A stretch of DNA of 64,000 nt, taken from assembly GCF_900142705.1 (NCBI RefSeq), contig NZ_FRBV01000001.1:372001-436000 (forward strand), written 5' to 3'. A program made the translations under genes and the position numbers. Below, in pieces: positions 42,051-51,599 of the stretch; positions within the stretch are counted from its first letter, which is position 1; each line of letters starts with the position of its first letter. The notes under the pieces were generated by a model. It worked only from the letters and a program-made list of their open reading frames with translations, made no database searches and was not told the origin of the DNA. Origin of the DNA: Nitrosospira sp. Nsp11. GTDB taxonomy: Bacteria > Pseudomonadota > Gammaproteobacteria > Burkholderiales > Nitrosomonadaceae.

Positions 42051-42083
42051 GGAAACAATCCTGGCTGAACCACATTTTTGGAC

Positions 42084-44885
42084 TCAGTCACTCGGCTTCT
42101 TCGTCCCTGGCGCAGGATTATCCTTGCTGGTGACATGCATGGCAAGTTGCTGTTTTATTTCCGCGGGTTCATGATCAGGTTTTCCGCCTCCCGTCAATTG
42201 TACCCACCTGGCAACCGAAGGCACGCCTCGTTTGTTGACCAGGAACAACATATACCGTCCCGGTGGGGCGATGTTCTGCTCGCTCAGGACATTGACATGC
42301 AAACGGCAAAAATCGTGCGCCTTGAACTCAAGGTCTACCACGCGCTGCCCGGTCTCGCATGAGTGGGTTGTCGCCATGAGCCAGATCAGTTCGACCCAGT
42401 GAATCTCTTCAGCCTGTGGGGTATGGATTTCAAATTCTCCGCCGTACAGGATCTGCTGCGGTACTGTCTCGATGAAGGGCCGAGGGCCCCGGAACAGATA
42501 TGGCGGATGATAGATCTCAAGGCGCAATTCGTCGTCTCGCCTGTTCGGATTGGATCCGGCCGCAAGCACGCGGCCGTCGGGCAGCAGAAGGGCAATTGAA
42601 TGATACAGCCGTCCGGCTTGTGCCGTAGCGGCCGCAATCCAGGTGTCGGTAGCAGGATCGTATATCTCGGCCTCCAGAACCGCCGTTGCCACAACTTCAG
42701 ATTGGCCATTTCCACCTGAAACAAATACGGTCCGATCCGGCAGTAGAACCGCATTTACGTGAAACCGCGCGTGAGTCATGGACGCAACCGGCTCATAGGC
42801 CGGCGCGGAAGCTTTCAGATCGATAATATGCGCGGTGTTGATCGCGGGGTCGCCTCCGCCCAGGATCATGACCCGCTGGTCTTGGGCAGGCGCCAGCAGC
42901 ACGCTGCCGCAGTGATCTCTGCTCTGGCTGAATCCTTCCGGCAACGTGACAATGGTCATTGTGCTTGTGGCTATATTCAGGAACCCTGGCAACACTTCTA
43001 CCGGATTCGGAGAGCGGATCAAACAGATAGCTGGTTTCGAGCCCAACGAAGGGGCAGCCATCCCTGTCATACTCCTTTGTGCCGCCCGCGACAAGCAACC
43101 GGCCATCAGGCAGAAATGCCTGGCCTGCGCAGAAGAAGTCCACAGGAGTAAAAGGAGAAATAAACTCTCCGTTTTCATAATCCCACACCGCACTGCGCAA
43201 GCCGGTGGTGAAAAGTTCATCATTGCCCGAGCCAGCAAACAATAAAACTTTACCGGTATGCGACACCGCACCATGAATAGCGAGTATCGGCGCGGGACAG
43301 GGCAGCAATTCCCACCTTCCTTTCGTGGCTGCTTCAAGGATATCCCGCGAAGGCATGGCGCTCATTCCGCCCATGCCCATGCCGGCCATACCTACCGCTT
43401 CCACGGTTGGCGCCAGGTGCTCCCTAGCGCCGCCCGAATGGTCGTGGCCGGATGTGGGCGCTGCATCGTGGTCATGCAGGCAGCGCAGAATATCGACCGA
43501 TGGACACTCATTCATTCCATCGTCAAAGGGCAATTCCACCTCGATCGACTTGCTCAATTCGTCGGAAATCCAGATGTACTGGCGAGCACGAACCAGGCCG
43601 GCCAGACCGGCCATCATGTGCTCTTCAACGTGGCAGTGGAAAAGGAAATCTCCGCGAATTCGCACGCGACAGGCATTTTCCGACGGATTCCACTGAAACT
43701 GCTCGAGAGCGTACGGAAGCCGTATGGCGGGAGGAATCTCGGTATCGGTGATAAATGTTTCCAGAGAACTCATTCCGTGTACATCGGATGCGCCTCCAGG
43801 AGGAAGCGGCAGCGCCCAGCGAACCGAATGGGGGTGAAAGTTGTGCCAGATACCGGAGACATCCAGGTTGAATATACCAGCGTAGTTTCTCGCCAGTATC
43901 CCCCGCCACTGTCGGTGTGTTCCCGACAAACGGGCGGCCATTGAGGCAGAAGTTTGGAGCGCCGCCTCCAGCAGAAAACACAATGTGTTCATGGTTGTCG
44001 TCATTTTGCCAGTGGATGCTTCCGCCAGGGCACACCTGGATCAGGGAAGGGACGAATTTGTTGTCCTGGACGCTGACGTTTGCGCTGACCGGTGCGCCCG
44101 CCGTGACCTGGACTGTTCCATTCATCGCGGGACCGTGGATCGCGCAGTAATAGTGAACAATCTTCGCATCGGCAAAAACGAAATTGAACGAATCGCCATG
44201 AGCAAGAGGCTTGCTTTGAAACGCAACGCCCGAGCTTCCGGCAAATTGATGAATAAAAACCGGAACCTCATGATCTGCACAAGGCGCGGCCGGGTTTCGG
44301 ACGATCAAACCTCCGAATAAGCCCCAGATTAATGTTTCGCGCAACGTCGTGCGCGTGGTCATGAAACCCCCAGGCGCCCACCATGTCAGGCGTAACGTCG
44401 TAAACGTAAGTTCACTTCTGACCAGGAAGAATTTCATCGCTGCGCCCTCCATCGCGCCCCGCGACACCCAGTGGCCAGGCCCCATCCGATTCGATTCCGT
44501 AACGTAGCCCGTGAATATGAAAACTGTGACAGTCGCTTGTATCCGCGTTCCAGACATGGATATACAGCCGCTCCCATGGTTTTGCATAGAGCAGGCAGCC
44601 CGGAATCCTGCGATCCCACGGCGGTTCGTTGACATCCGCCTTGATGAGCTTCGCCTTGTTCGGAATCGTATATTGCGCGTCGAGATATTCGCGGTAGACC
44701 AGGCCATCGGCGGTACTGGCCAGGATTTCCTGCGCGGATACGCGGCCCGATTCATGGCCTGGGTTGAACATGCAATCGCACCCAAAGTGACGCGCGCAGG
44801 CCACAGGTGCGAGCGGGCTATAACTCGGCAGCGATTCAATTTTCAGAAAAATGTCGCGTCGGCGGAAGTTCATCATAGCCCCCAT
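42084..44885 (-). pseudogene. Broken multicopper oxidase / galactose-oxidase-like fusion
   Basis: The minus strand encodes in sequence a cupredoxin-type multicopper oxidase N-terminus (ERLYIHVWNADTSDCHSFHI, GLRYGIESDGAWPLG; then GAWGFHDHAHDVARNINLG, HYYCAIHGPAMNGTVQV, GDFLFHCHVEEHMMAGLAGL) and a kelch/galactose-oxidase-like C-terminus with a DUF1929-type end (VLLFAGSGNDELF, RVMILGGGDPAINTAHIIDL, YHSIALLLPDGRVLAAGSNP). The parts lie in three frames. Lesions seen: in-frame TGA at 44412-44414 (after LPGQK), a one-base gain near 44317-44320, net +1 shifts near 43871-43877 and near 43000-43008. His motifs are intact in every piece, so decay is recent or the sequence has errors. Met-rich MGMGGM/HDH segments join the halves. 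Confidence 0.82.
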
Positions 44886-45437
44886 GCCTCTTCGGGATCA
44901 TATGCTGGAATGAATTAGCGAGTACTCAATTGTAATAACAGGGCTGCCTGCGGAAGGCGCTATAAACATGACAAACCCGAGCGGCGCCTTGCTAGCCTGA
45001 TCTGACAAAACGCAATTGAGCCCGGTGCGAGATTTGATACGCGCTCTTCCGATAACCCAGTGCAGATCACGCTTGCCAAAATTACCAAAAAGGCAAGTAA
45101 AAGCGGCCGGCAACATTGCGAGAAAGGAGGCGCACATTTCGCTTTGACCTGCTTGATACCGTTTGCGCAAGCCCTGCCGCGTCAGCGGGTCAAGCAACGA
45201 TCTGAAATACGCGCTTTGCCAAATCGATTTCCCTGTATTAACCTGTCTGGCAGCGTCTCCTTACCTAATTTTCCAGGTGGAGCTTGCATTTGGGTTGTGA
45301 GTGGAACGTCCCATTCAAGATCAAATCTAGAAGGATGGGGTGTGCGAACTTAAGGTGAAATTGAATAATGCACATGTCTTTCTCGGCGGCGAACTCTCCT
45401 GCGCTCTGCATTTATTTTTTTGAAAGGACCTGCCAAT
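44886..45437. other. Intergenic region between oxidase pseudogene and amidohydrolase gene
   Basis: About 550 bp with no supported gene; short frames on both strands lack start signals and family resemblance. It should hold the two divergent promoters. A GAAAGGAGG-like sequence near 45120 has no ORF of note behind it. Confidence 0.5.
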
Positions 45438-46919
45438 ATGAACTCAGCTAAACCACTCGTTGATCCGGACGGCGCCCGACTCCCTATCAAGCTCGACACG
45501 ACATCCAACGGGGAGTTTGAGCCGGTACCGTTATCCCCCGTGAATCAGGCGGCGAACCGCCTCGCACATGAAGCGGCGGATAAGAATTCAAAGCGTTTGG
45601 CTGTTTCTCGAAGAAATTTTCTAATCTCCGCTTGCGGCGCGGCCTCCACTTTACTTGCCTTCAACGTAGCGAACGCCGCAGCAGGCAATGCAGGCGGCTT
45701 TTTCGATCTGCCGATCGAAGCTGCGCTCGATCCCGAACTCGCACAGGCGCGAATCGGAGGCAAGGGCGAATTCATCTTCGACGTCCAAGGCCACTTTGTG
45801 GACCCGAACGGCGCCTGGTTGCAGAAGCTCGCGCCCGGCGTAAAACCCCTGAGCCAGATGCCCAAAACGGGCTGCGCACTCGCGTCGGAGCCTGGCTCGC
45901 ACAGCTACCTGCGTTGCCTGGGTCCGGATGAGTTCATCAAGGACGTGTTCCTCGATTCCGATACCGATATGATGGTGCTCTCCTTTGTACCATCGAAACC
46001 TGACGCCGAACCGCTTACCATCCAGGAGGCCGACTCGGTGCGCAGGATCGTGGATCGGATGGAAGGGATGCACCGCTTGCTGATCCATGGACGCGTCAAC
46101 CCCAACCAGGAACATGACCTTGAAGCGATGGACGAGTTGAAAGAGCGCTGGAGCGTGTCTGCCTGGAAGACCTACACCCAGTTCGGCCCCGGTGGCAAAG
46201 GCTATTTTTTGTCGGATGACATCGGTACGCGTTTCATCGAAAAAGCACGCAAACTCGACGTCAAGGTCATCTGCGTACACAAGGGCTTGCCCTTCGGCAA
46301 ACGATCCTACGAGCACAGCCAATGCAGTGATATCGGCGTCGTCGCAAAGCGCTTTCCCGACGTAGCCTTCCTGGTCTATCACTCGGGCTTCGTAACTACC
46401 GTTCCTGAACGCGCCTTCAAGGGAAGGGGCGCTGATGACGGCATCGATACGCTGATCCGCTCGCTCATCGAGAACGGAGTATCGCCGAATAGCAACGTTT
46501 ATGCTGAGCTTGGCAGCACTTGGCGCTACCTGATGCGCGACCCGGAAGGTGCGGCGCATGCGCTGGGCAAACTTTTGAAGTACTGTGGCGAGAATAACGT
46601 TCTCTGGGGCACGGACTCCATCTGGTATGGCTCCCCGCAGGATCAGATTCAGGCGTTCCGCGCGTTCCAGATCGCGCCCGAATTGCGCGCCAGGTATGGC
46701 TATCCCGCAATAACTCCACAACTACGAGCCAGGATTTTTGGACTAAACGCTGCAAAGGTTTACTCGATCAGCCCGGAGGAGGTGAAGAAATATACCGAAC
46801 GCGACCGTATCGCCCGCGAGCGGTTGGCTTACATGGAACATCCCGAGCCGCATTTCCTCACCTACGGGCCGAAGACCCGGCGCGAATTCCTCAATCTACC
46901 GGGAGCTGGACAACCTTGA
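45438..46919 (+). CDS. Tat-exported amidohydrolase-family protein
   Basis: From ATG 45438, preceded by GAAAGGA, the protein has 493 residues; an in-frame TTG at 45420 is unlikely. A twin-arginine signal (SRRNFLISACGAASTLLAF) begins near residue 57, with a long N-region. The amidohydrolase-2 (PF04909-like) TIM barrel follows: FIFDVQGHFVDPNG, LIHGRVNPNQ, KVICVHKGLPFG, FLVYHSGFV and NNVLWGTDSIWYGSPQDQI. The first strand has QGHF in place of the usual HxH, while the C-terminal Asp is present, so metal binding may differ. Substrate unknown. The stop codon is 13 bp before MITE copy 2. Confidence 0.85.
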   Translation: MNSAKPLVDPDGARLPIKLDTTSNGEFEPVPLSPVNQAANRLAHEAADKNSKRLAVSRRNFLISACGAASTLLAFNVANAAAGNAGGFFDLPIEAALDPELAQARIGGKGEFIFDVQGHFVDPNGAWLQKLAPGVKPLSQMPKTGCALASEPGSHSYLRCLGPDEFIKDVFLDSDTDMMVLSFVPSKPDAEPLTIQEADSVRRIVDRMEGMHRLLIHGRVNPNQEHDLEAMDELKERWSVSAWKTYTQFGPGGKGYFLSDDIGTRFIEKARKLDVKVICVHKGLPFGKRSYEHSQCSDIGVVAKRFPDVAFLVYHSGFVTTVPERAFKGRGADDGIDTLIRSLIENGVSPNSNVYAELGSTWRYLMRDPEGAAHALGKLLKYCGENNVLWGTDSIWYGSPQDQIQAFRAFQIAPELRARYGYPAITPQLRARIFGLNAAKVYSISPEEVKKYTERDRIARERLAYMEHPEPHFLTYGPKTRREFLNLPGAGQP

Positions 46920-46932
46920 CCGCAGTTTCTGC

Positions 46933-47075
46933 TAGCAGCTTGTCGGACTTGAAGAATCGAAGTGAAAAAGTGCTGGCTGAGGGCATATTTTGAGGATTTT
47001 GATCGAAAAAGCAGCGAAATATGAACCACCCAGACGCTTTTGCAGCCGATTTCCTTTAAGCCCGACGGGTTGCTA
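46933..47075. mobile_element. MITE-like element, copy 2
   Basis: A 143-bp relative of 31894-32059, with TA at both ends and terminal inverted repeats (left TAGCAGCTTGTCGGACTTGA; right end on the other strand TAGCAACCCGTCGGGCTTAA). The internal part GATCGAAAAAGCAGCGAAAT and the stretch CAGACGCTTTTGCAGCCGAT are identical in both copies. It lies between two convergent genes and again contributes the TAG stop of the minus-strand gene (47073-47075). No coding capacity. Confidence 0.85.
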
Positions 47076-48395
47076 AGGTGCCGATGCCCATCCCAGCGCC
47101 AACGTATTATCTGCCTGGAGATCAACCGAAGTCCCGAATTTTTTGCCTTCCCTGTTCAGGACATCTCTTAGCCACAGGACATCCTTCTCAGCCGCATGAT
47201 TTAACCTGAAGCGTTTGACCTGCATGGGCGTCATGGATAAGCTGACCAACTTGCCAGTCGAGGGATTCGTACTGACAAAATACATCAGGGCGAGATCGCC
47301 GCGGTAAACCTCGTGCCCGGAAATGCCTTCATAGTCGTTCAGAAAATCGCCGCAGCCGTAAAGAATCAGTTTTCCTTTATAAACCTCGATCCCTTTCACA
47401 TGGTGAGACGAGTGGCCGTGGACGATGTCGACATCTGCTTCATCGATTAGCTGATGAGCAAACTCCTGTTGACCGGGTGGGATCTGATAGCCCCAATTAC
47501 TGCCCCAATGGATCGACGCAATCACGATGTCACCCGCCAATCTGGCTTTTCTGACACTGTCGCTAATGCCTCCAACCGTTACGGCGGAAAAATCAGGCAA
47601 TAGGTTTACTCCTGGTCTGTCCGGCGCAGCAGCCCAACTCCAGGGTATGCCACTGGTTTCCGACCCAAATGAGAAGACCAGCACCCTCCCCTTTTCCGGT
47701 ATGGCCATCACTGCAGGGCTCTGCGCCCCGTGAATATCGCGGCCGGCTCCTGCAATTTTTATATGCGCATCCTTTAACGTTTTCAGCGTTTCGGCAAGTC
47801 CCGAGTATCCCCAATCCAGAACATGATTGTTCGCGAGAGCGCAACAATCGATATTTGCCGCGGTAATGCAGGGAATATTGCCGGGATTCATTCGGTAATT
47901 GACCGCCTTATGTTCCACGTCATCACTGCGAGTGACCGCGGTTTCCAGATTGATAATGCGCACATCGGGCTTTCTGCTGTTCAACTCGGCCAGCGCATCG
48001 CCCCAGATATAGGAAAAATCGACGGACTTGGGGATTGGGCCGTTTGCCTCTTCGGCAAGCTCCACATATCCTCTCGCGCTTTTCATGTAACCCTCAAAGA
48101 GGATGGGGTCACTGGGATGTGGCAATACCTGGTCTATGCCTCTTCCCGTCATGACATCGCCACAGAGAAACAAGGTAATCGGGTGAAGGGACTGTGGATG
48201 CTGGCCGCCGGTCCTTTGTTCACTATCTATCGATAAGCTTCCGGCTTCGGCGGCGTTGTTGCCAGTATCAATTGTGATCGCCTGAGCGGACATTGGCCGA
48301 ACTGCAATGGTGATCCCCGCAGCAAGCGCATAACCGATAAACTGGCGCCGCTCCAGTTGCTGATTTATACCGTCGAAATTTTTAGGACTCTTCAT
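47073..48395 (-). CDS. CapA-family (PGA_cap) exported metallophosphatase-like protein
   Basis: A 440-residue protein with a signal-like N-terminus (RRQFIGYALAAGITIAVRP, a possible Tat signal). It has the CapA/poly-gamma-glutamate-synthesis fold: ITLFLCGDVMTGRGIDQVLP, RIINLETAVT, ADNHVLDWGY-like ALANNHVLDWGYSGL, VIASIHWGSNWGYQIPPGQQ and IVHGHSSHHVKGIEVYKGKL. These are the Asp, Asn and His residues of the calcineurin-like core. CapA-type proteins take part in polymer synthesis or release, but many members have no proven role. There are no capB/capC genes here. The stop codon lies in a MITE end. Confidence 0.87.
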   Translation of the reverse strand: MKSPKNFDGINQQLERRQFIGYALAAGITIAVRPMSAQAITIDTGNNAAEAGSLSIDSEQRTGGQHPQSLHPITLFLCGDVMTGRGIDQVLPHPSDPILFEGYMKSARGYVELAEEANGPIPKSVDFSYIWGDALAELNSRKPDVRIINLETAVTRSDDVEHKAVNYRMNPGNIPCITAANIDCCALANNHVLDWGYSGLAETLKTLKDAHIKIAGAGRDIHGAQSPAVMAIPEKGRVLVFSFGSETSGIPWSWAAAPDRPGVNLLPDFSAVTVGGISDSVRKARLAGDIVIASIHWGSNWGYQIPPGQQEFAHQLIDEADVDIVHGHSSHHVKGIEVYKGKLILYGCGDFLNDYEGISGHEVYRGDLALMYFVSTNPSTGKLVSLSMTPMQVKRFRLNHAAEKDVLWLRDVLNREGKKFGTSVDLQADNTLALGWASAP

Positions 48396-49077
48396 CGCCG
48401 AATCGCGCCAGTGCGTTTGATTGCGGTTGACCCTGTTAACTGCGATTGAAACACATCAATGAAGATCGGTGAATTCAATATAGCGCATATGGTAATAATT
48501 GCAGTTATTGATGTGGGGAAGACGACACATTTACGGCGCTCAAGTTTGGTTAATCCGTATTAGTTCAGGCTCAGCCCGACGCATTGTGTATTGCCGACAT
48601 GAAACCCAGACCTACCTATAGATCTGGTATAGGTCCGGATTGAGCCAGCGTTGAACTCGACTTCGGCCGCCTCCGACAGGCCGACTGGCGGCGCCATGTT
48701 GAAAAGCTTCAATGGACACTTGGGACAGGGGCGCTTCAATGCGCAGCGGCTATTGTCTTTAGGGAATGCCGGGCGCAAAATTGATAACGTGGCGGCCTCA
48801 CTATATTAAGGCGCGTCGCACTCTGCATTGCAAGGGTAGCGCTGGCGTAATTCACCCGCTGGGCAAGGGACTTGTGGCACATCCCGCATACCTTTGGAGT
48901 CGAATTTTCCACTTCTGTCCGGCGTGGTTCTGCGGCGAGTCAGACGTGCAGCCAATATGCTGTTATCGGTACTAAAAATGATCAAGACAATTACTATCTG
49001 ACAGAGAAGGGATAATGCAGTGTTATTAATTTGCTGTCAGACTATTACACTCTTGCACATCGAGGGGATGCCATGCC
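48396..49077. other. Intergenic region before the Kdo hydroxylase gene
   Basis: About 680 bp without a recognisable gene. A minus-strand frame at 48560-48778 (72 codons) ends VGLSEAAEVEFNAGSI... followed by GNTQCVGLSLN, which has a protein-like look but no start or family I know. It may be a fragment of a lost gene. Confidence 0.45.
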
Positions 49078-50028
49078 ATGGTAAATGAAGAACATGTTTC
49101 CGTATGCGAAGCTGAAACCGTGAAGATGCTGACGATCGAGCCCGGAGCCGATCTATCGACGCCGGAGATGCGACGCACAGCCATTGAGACGTTGGAAGGG
49201 GGAGGCGTCATCTACCTGCCCAGAAGCGGTTTTGAGCTGACCGAGCAAGAGCGGGACCTGATCTCTGACACGGCGAAGATCCTGACCCAAGAGCCCGACG
49301 TTCAGGACGGCCGGCCCACAATCATCTTCGATCCTGCGCGCGGCAGTATCAAGAAATATCATTACGCGCGCGTGCGCGGCAAGATGATGCGCGCCAAGGT
49401 CAGAGATACGGCGCGTCCTGATCTCGAGGCGGCCATGGCGCGCTACGGCAAGTGGACCGAAAGTGTGATCGGCCAATTGTTCCCCAGCTATCAAGGAACG
49501 CTGGACCGCAAACGGGTCACCTATCGGCCTTTTCAGCGCAGTAACATCCAGGCCCTGCACATCGACTCGAGCTACGGGTATCCTACCCAGGGGCGCGGCA
49601 TGTTGCGCATTTTCTCCAACATCCATCCCACCACTCGACCGCGTATCTGGCAGCTCGGCGAACCGTTTGAACCCTTCGTGCGTCGCTTCCTGCCTTCCGT
49701 GCGCCTCAAAGAGCCGAGTTTGATTTCTTCTATTCTGGCCCGCCTCGGCATCGTCGATGGAACCAAAACCAAATACGATCAGTACATTGCGGCGCTTCGC
49801 GCCCTCGGCATGAGCGACAAGGAATACCAGCAGACAGCACCGCACAAGTTCATGGAGTTTCCGCCCGGCTCAAGTTGGATCGCGATCACCGACCTGGTGC
49901 TGCACGGCGCGGTGTCGGGGCAGCACAGCTTCGATCAGACGTTCTACCTGCCCGTGGATGCGATGAACGATCCGTCGCGTTCATCGCTTCGCATTTTGGA
50001 GAGGTTGACCGGCGAGGCCCTGGTTTAA
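49078..50028 (+). CDS. kdoO: Kdo hydroxylase (Fe(II)/2-oxoglutarate dioxygenase)
   Basis: A 316-residue protein of the 3-deoxy-D-manno-oct-2-ulosonate hydroxylase family. The HxD iron ligands are His161 and Asp163 in NIQALHIDSSYGYPTQGRGM; the third His is in ITDLVLHGAVSGQHSFDQTF, after residue 270. TYRPFQRSN and RIFSNIHPTTRPRIWQLGE are family-typical. The enzyme oxidises the outer Kdo of lipid A-Kdo2 to Ko, altering LPS inner core. The gene is visibly richer in G+C than its neighbours and has 680 bp of empty DNA upstream, hinting at transfer. No other Ko gene is next to it. Confidence 0.88.
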   Translation: MVNEEHVSVCEAETVKMLTIEPGADLSTPEMRRTAIETLEGGGVIYLPRSGFELTEQERDLISDTAKILTQEPDVQDGRPTIIFDPARGSIKKYHYARVRGKMMRAKVRDTARPDLEAAMARYGKWTESVIGQLFPSYQGTLDRKRVTYRPFQRSNIQALHIDSSYGYPTQGRGMLRIFSNIHPTTRPRIWQLGEPFEPFVRRFLPSVRLKEPSLISSILARLGIVDGTKTKYDQYIAALRALGMSDKEYQQTAPHKFMEFPPGSSWIAITDLVLHGAVSGQHSFDQTFYLPVDAMNDPSRSSLRILERLTGEALV

Positions 50029-50282
50029 GCGAGCGACGGCCGCAGGACTCGTCAAGACGCTCCTGCCGGCCCGACGAGAGAAGGTCCCGGAGTTCCAGAG
50101 CCATCACGATTACCTTAGCGGCTGCGTACTGCTCTGCTCCTCCTCGGGCAGACCGGGGAAACGGTGGGAGTCCTCGACTTAAGCCTTGACTCTTTACTCA
50201 AGCACCAAATGCTTGCAATAGAACTTCATACACAGGTCGTTGATTTATAATACCTATATTGAAGCTATAATTTTGGATAGCC

Positions 50283-51599
50283 ATGACGAAGATTGTAAGC
50301 GGCTGGGGCTTTGACAGGATCACGCGCGAATTGAGCGGTGCGATGTGGACGTTTTCCCGCTTGCCTGACGATAGCTCGGCAGCAACTTTTGTCCACCGAT
50401 GCTTTCAGCACGAGATTTGGCACGAGATCAGGCTCCGCGAACGTATCGTAATCTGTGCGGTGCTACCGTTTGTGCCATTGGTGATCGCTGTACTGGCAAC
50501 AGTCTTTACCGCGCTAAACGGGCAGACAATAAAGAAGAGGACTGGGAAGGGGATAACCCGCCAAGCCCGCGAGCAGATCGGACTCGCGCTCCGGTGCGCG
50601 ATTTTGCCTCCCTGGTACTATATTTTCGAACTGCATGACGATGATAAGCGACAGCACGCCTCCGAATACGTGAATCGCTTTGAGATGAAAAGCGGGCTAT
50701 ATCGCCTCCTGCGCGACTACAATGGTGGCCTTCCCATTCCGGCGGAGCGCAGCACCGCGTGCATCAAAGACAAATTACGCTTCATGTCCCGTTGCCGTGA
50801 ATTTGATATTGCCACTGCGCCTGCCCTTCTGAGCATCGCAAAGGGAAAGATTACGGCAATTGATTGGAGCGGGCCGGGCCTCCCGGAGATCGATCTCTTC
50901 GTGAAGCCGTTGCATGGTCAGAACGGAAAAAATGCCACACGCTGGGATTATCTAGGTTCGGGGCAATATCGACGCAACGACGGTAAGAATGCTACCGCGA
51001 ACGAGGTGCTTGAATGCTTGCGCCAGGCATCACAACGAAGAGCTTTCCTGGTGCAGCCACGGCTCGTGAATCACAGGGAGATCGCCGACCTCGGCAATGG
51101 CACCCTTGCAACGATCCGGGTGATGAGCTGCCGTAATGAGCGAGGCGAATTCGAAGTTACCAATGCGGTTTTTCGCATGGCGCAAAATAGCACCGCCGTT
51201 GTCGACAATTTTCACAAAGGGGGAATCGCGGCCAATGTGGATATTCATACCGGCAAGCTGGGGAGGGCAACCTGCGGAGCCTGGGGGTCTACCGTGGATG
51301 GATGGTATGAGCAGTATTACGAAAATGGCGCGCAGATTCTGCATCGCAAGCTTCCATGCTGGCCTGAGCTGATCGATCTGGTCCGATATGCCCATGGCAC
51401 CGCGTTCTCTGACCAGGTGGTGATCGGCTGGGACGTCGCCCTGCTTGACAACGGACCATGCATGGTCGCAATTAACAAAGCACCGGATTTTGACATGCTC
51501 CAGCGGATCGGCAGGGGGCCGGTGGGCAACGAACGGCTGGGAAAACTCCTCGCGTTCAACCTGAGGCGTACTGTCGAGGCCAAGCATCATTCGGTTTAG
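50283..51599 (+). CDS. Sugar-transfer-associated ATP-grasp protein
   Basis: A 438-residue protein. The N-terminal 150 residues include one hydrophobic stretch (VICAVLPFVPLVIAVLATVF). The rest matches the sugar-transfer ATP-grasp family (PF14397-like): DLFVKPLHGQNGKNATRWDY, RAFLVQPRLVNHREIADLG, GTLATIRVMSCRNE, VDNFHKGGIAANVDIHTGKL and QVVIGWDVALLDNGPCMVAI. The family is found in capsule and surface-glycan loci; its reaction is not established. The last motif reads INKAPDFD where I expect an acidic metal ligand such as NxxPG; this may weaken activity. A TATAAT-like sequence lies at 50266, just upstream. It follows the Kdo hydroxylase gene by 254 bp. Confidence 0.78.
   Translation: MTKIVSGWGFDRITRELSGAMWTFSRLPDDSSAATFVHRCFQHEIWHEIRLRERIVICAVLPFVPLVIAVLATVFTALNGQTIKKRTGKGITRQAREQIGLALRCAILPPWYYIFELHDDDKRQHASEYVNRFEMKSGLYRLLRDYNGGLPIPAERSTACIKDKLRFMSRCREFDIATAPALLSIAKGKITAIDWSGPGLPEIDLFVKPLHGQNGKNATRWDYLGSGQYRRNDGKNATANEVLECLRQASQRRAFLVQPRLVNHREIADLGNGTLATIRVMSCRNERGEFEVTNAVFRMAQNSTAVVDNFHKGGIAANVDIHTGKLGRATCGAWGSTVDGWYEQYYENGAQILHRKLPCWPELIDLVRYAHGTAFSDQVVIGWDVALLDNGPCMVAINKAPDFDMLQRIGRGPVGNERLGKLLAFNLRRTVEAKHHSV

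Noticed and set aside
44412-44414. The in-frame TGA in the oxidase gene as a selenocysteine or read-through codon
   Set aside because: Three further frameshifts lie downstream in the same gene, there is no visible SECIS-like hairpin, and the position after LPGQK is normally an ordinary residue in multicopper oxidases. Decay is simpler.
44898-45197. 99-codon minus-strand frame upstream of the oxidase remnant
   Set aside because: No recognisable family or start signal.
45651-46721. 356-codon open frame on the minus strand
   Set aside because: It lies wholly inside the amidohydrolase gene on the opposite strand, whose product has clear family motifs; the antisense frame is a by-product of GC-rich codons.
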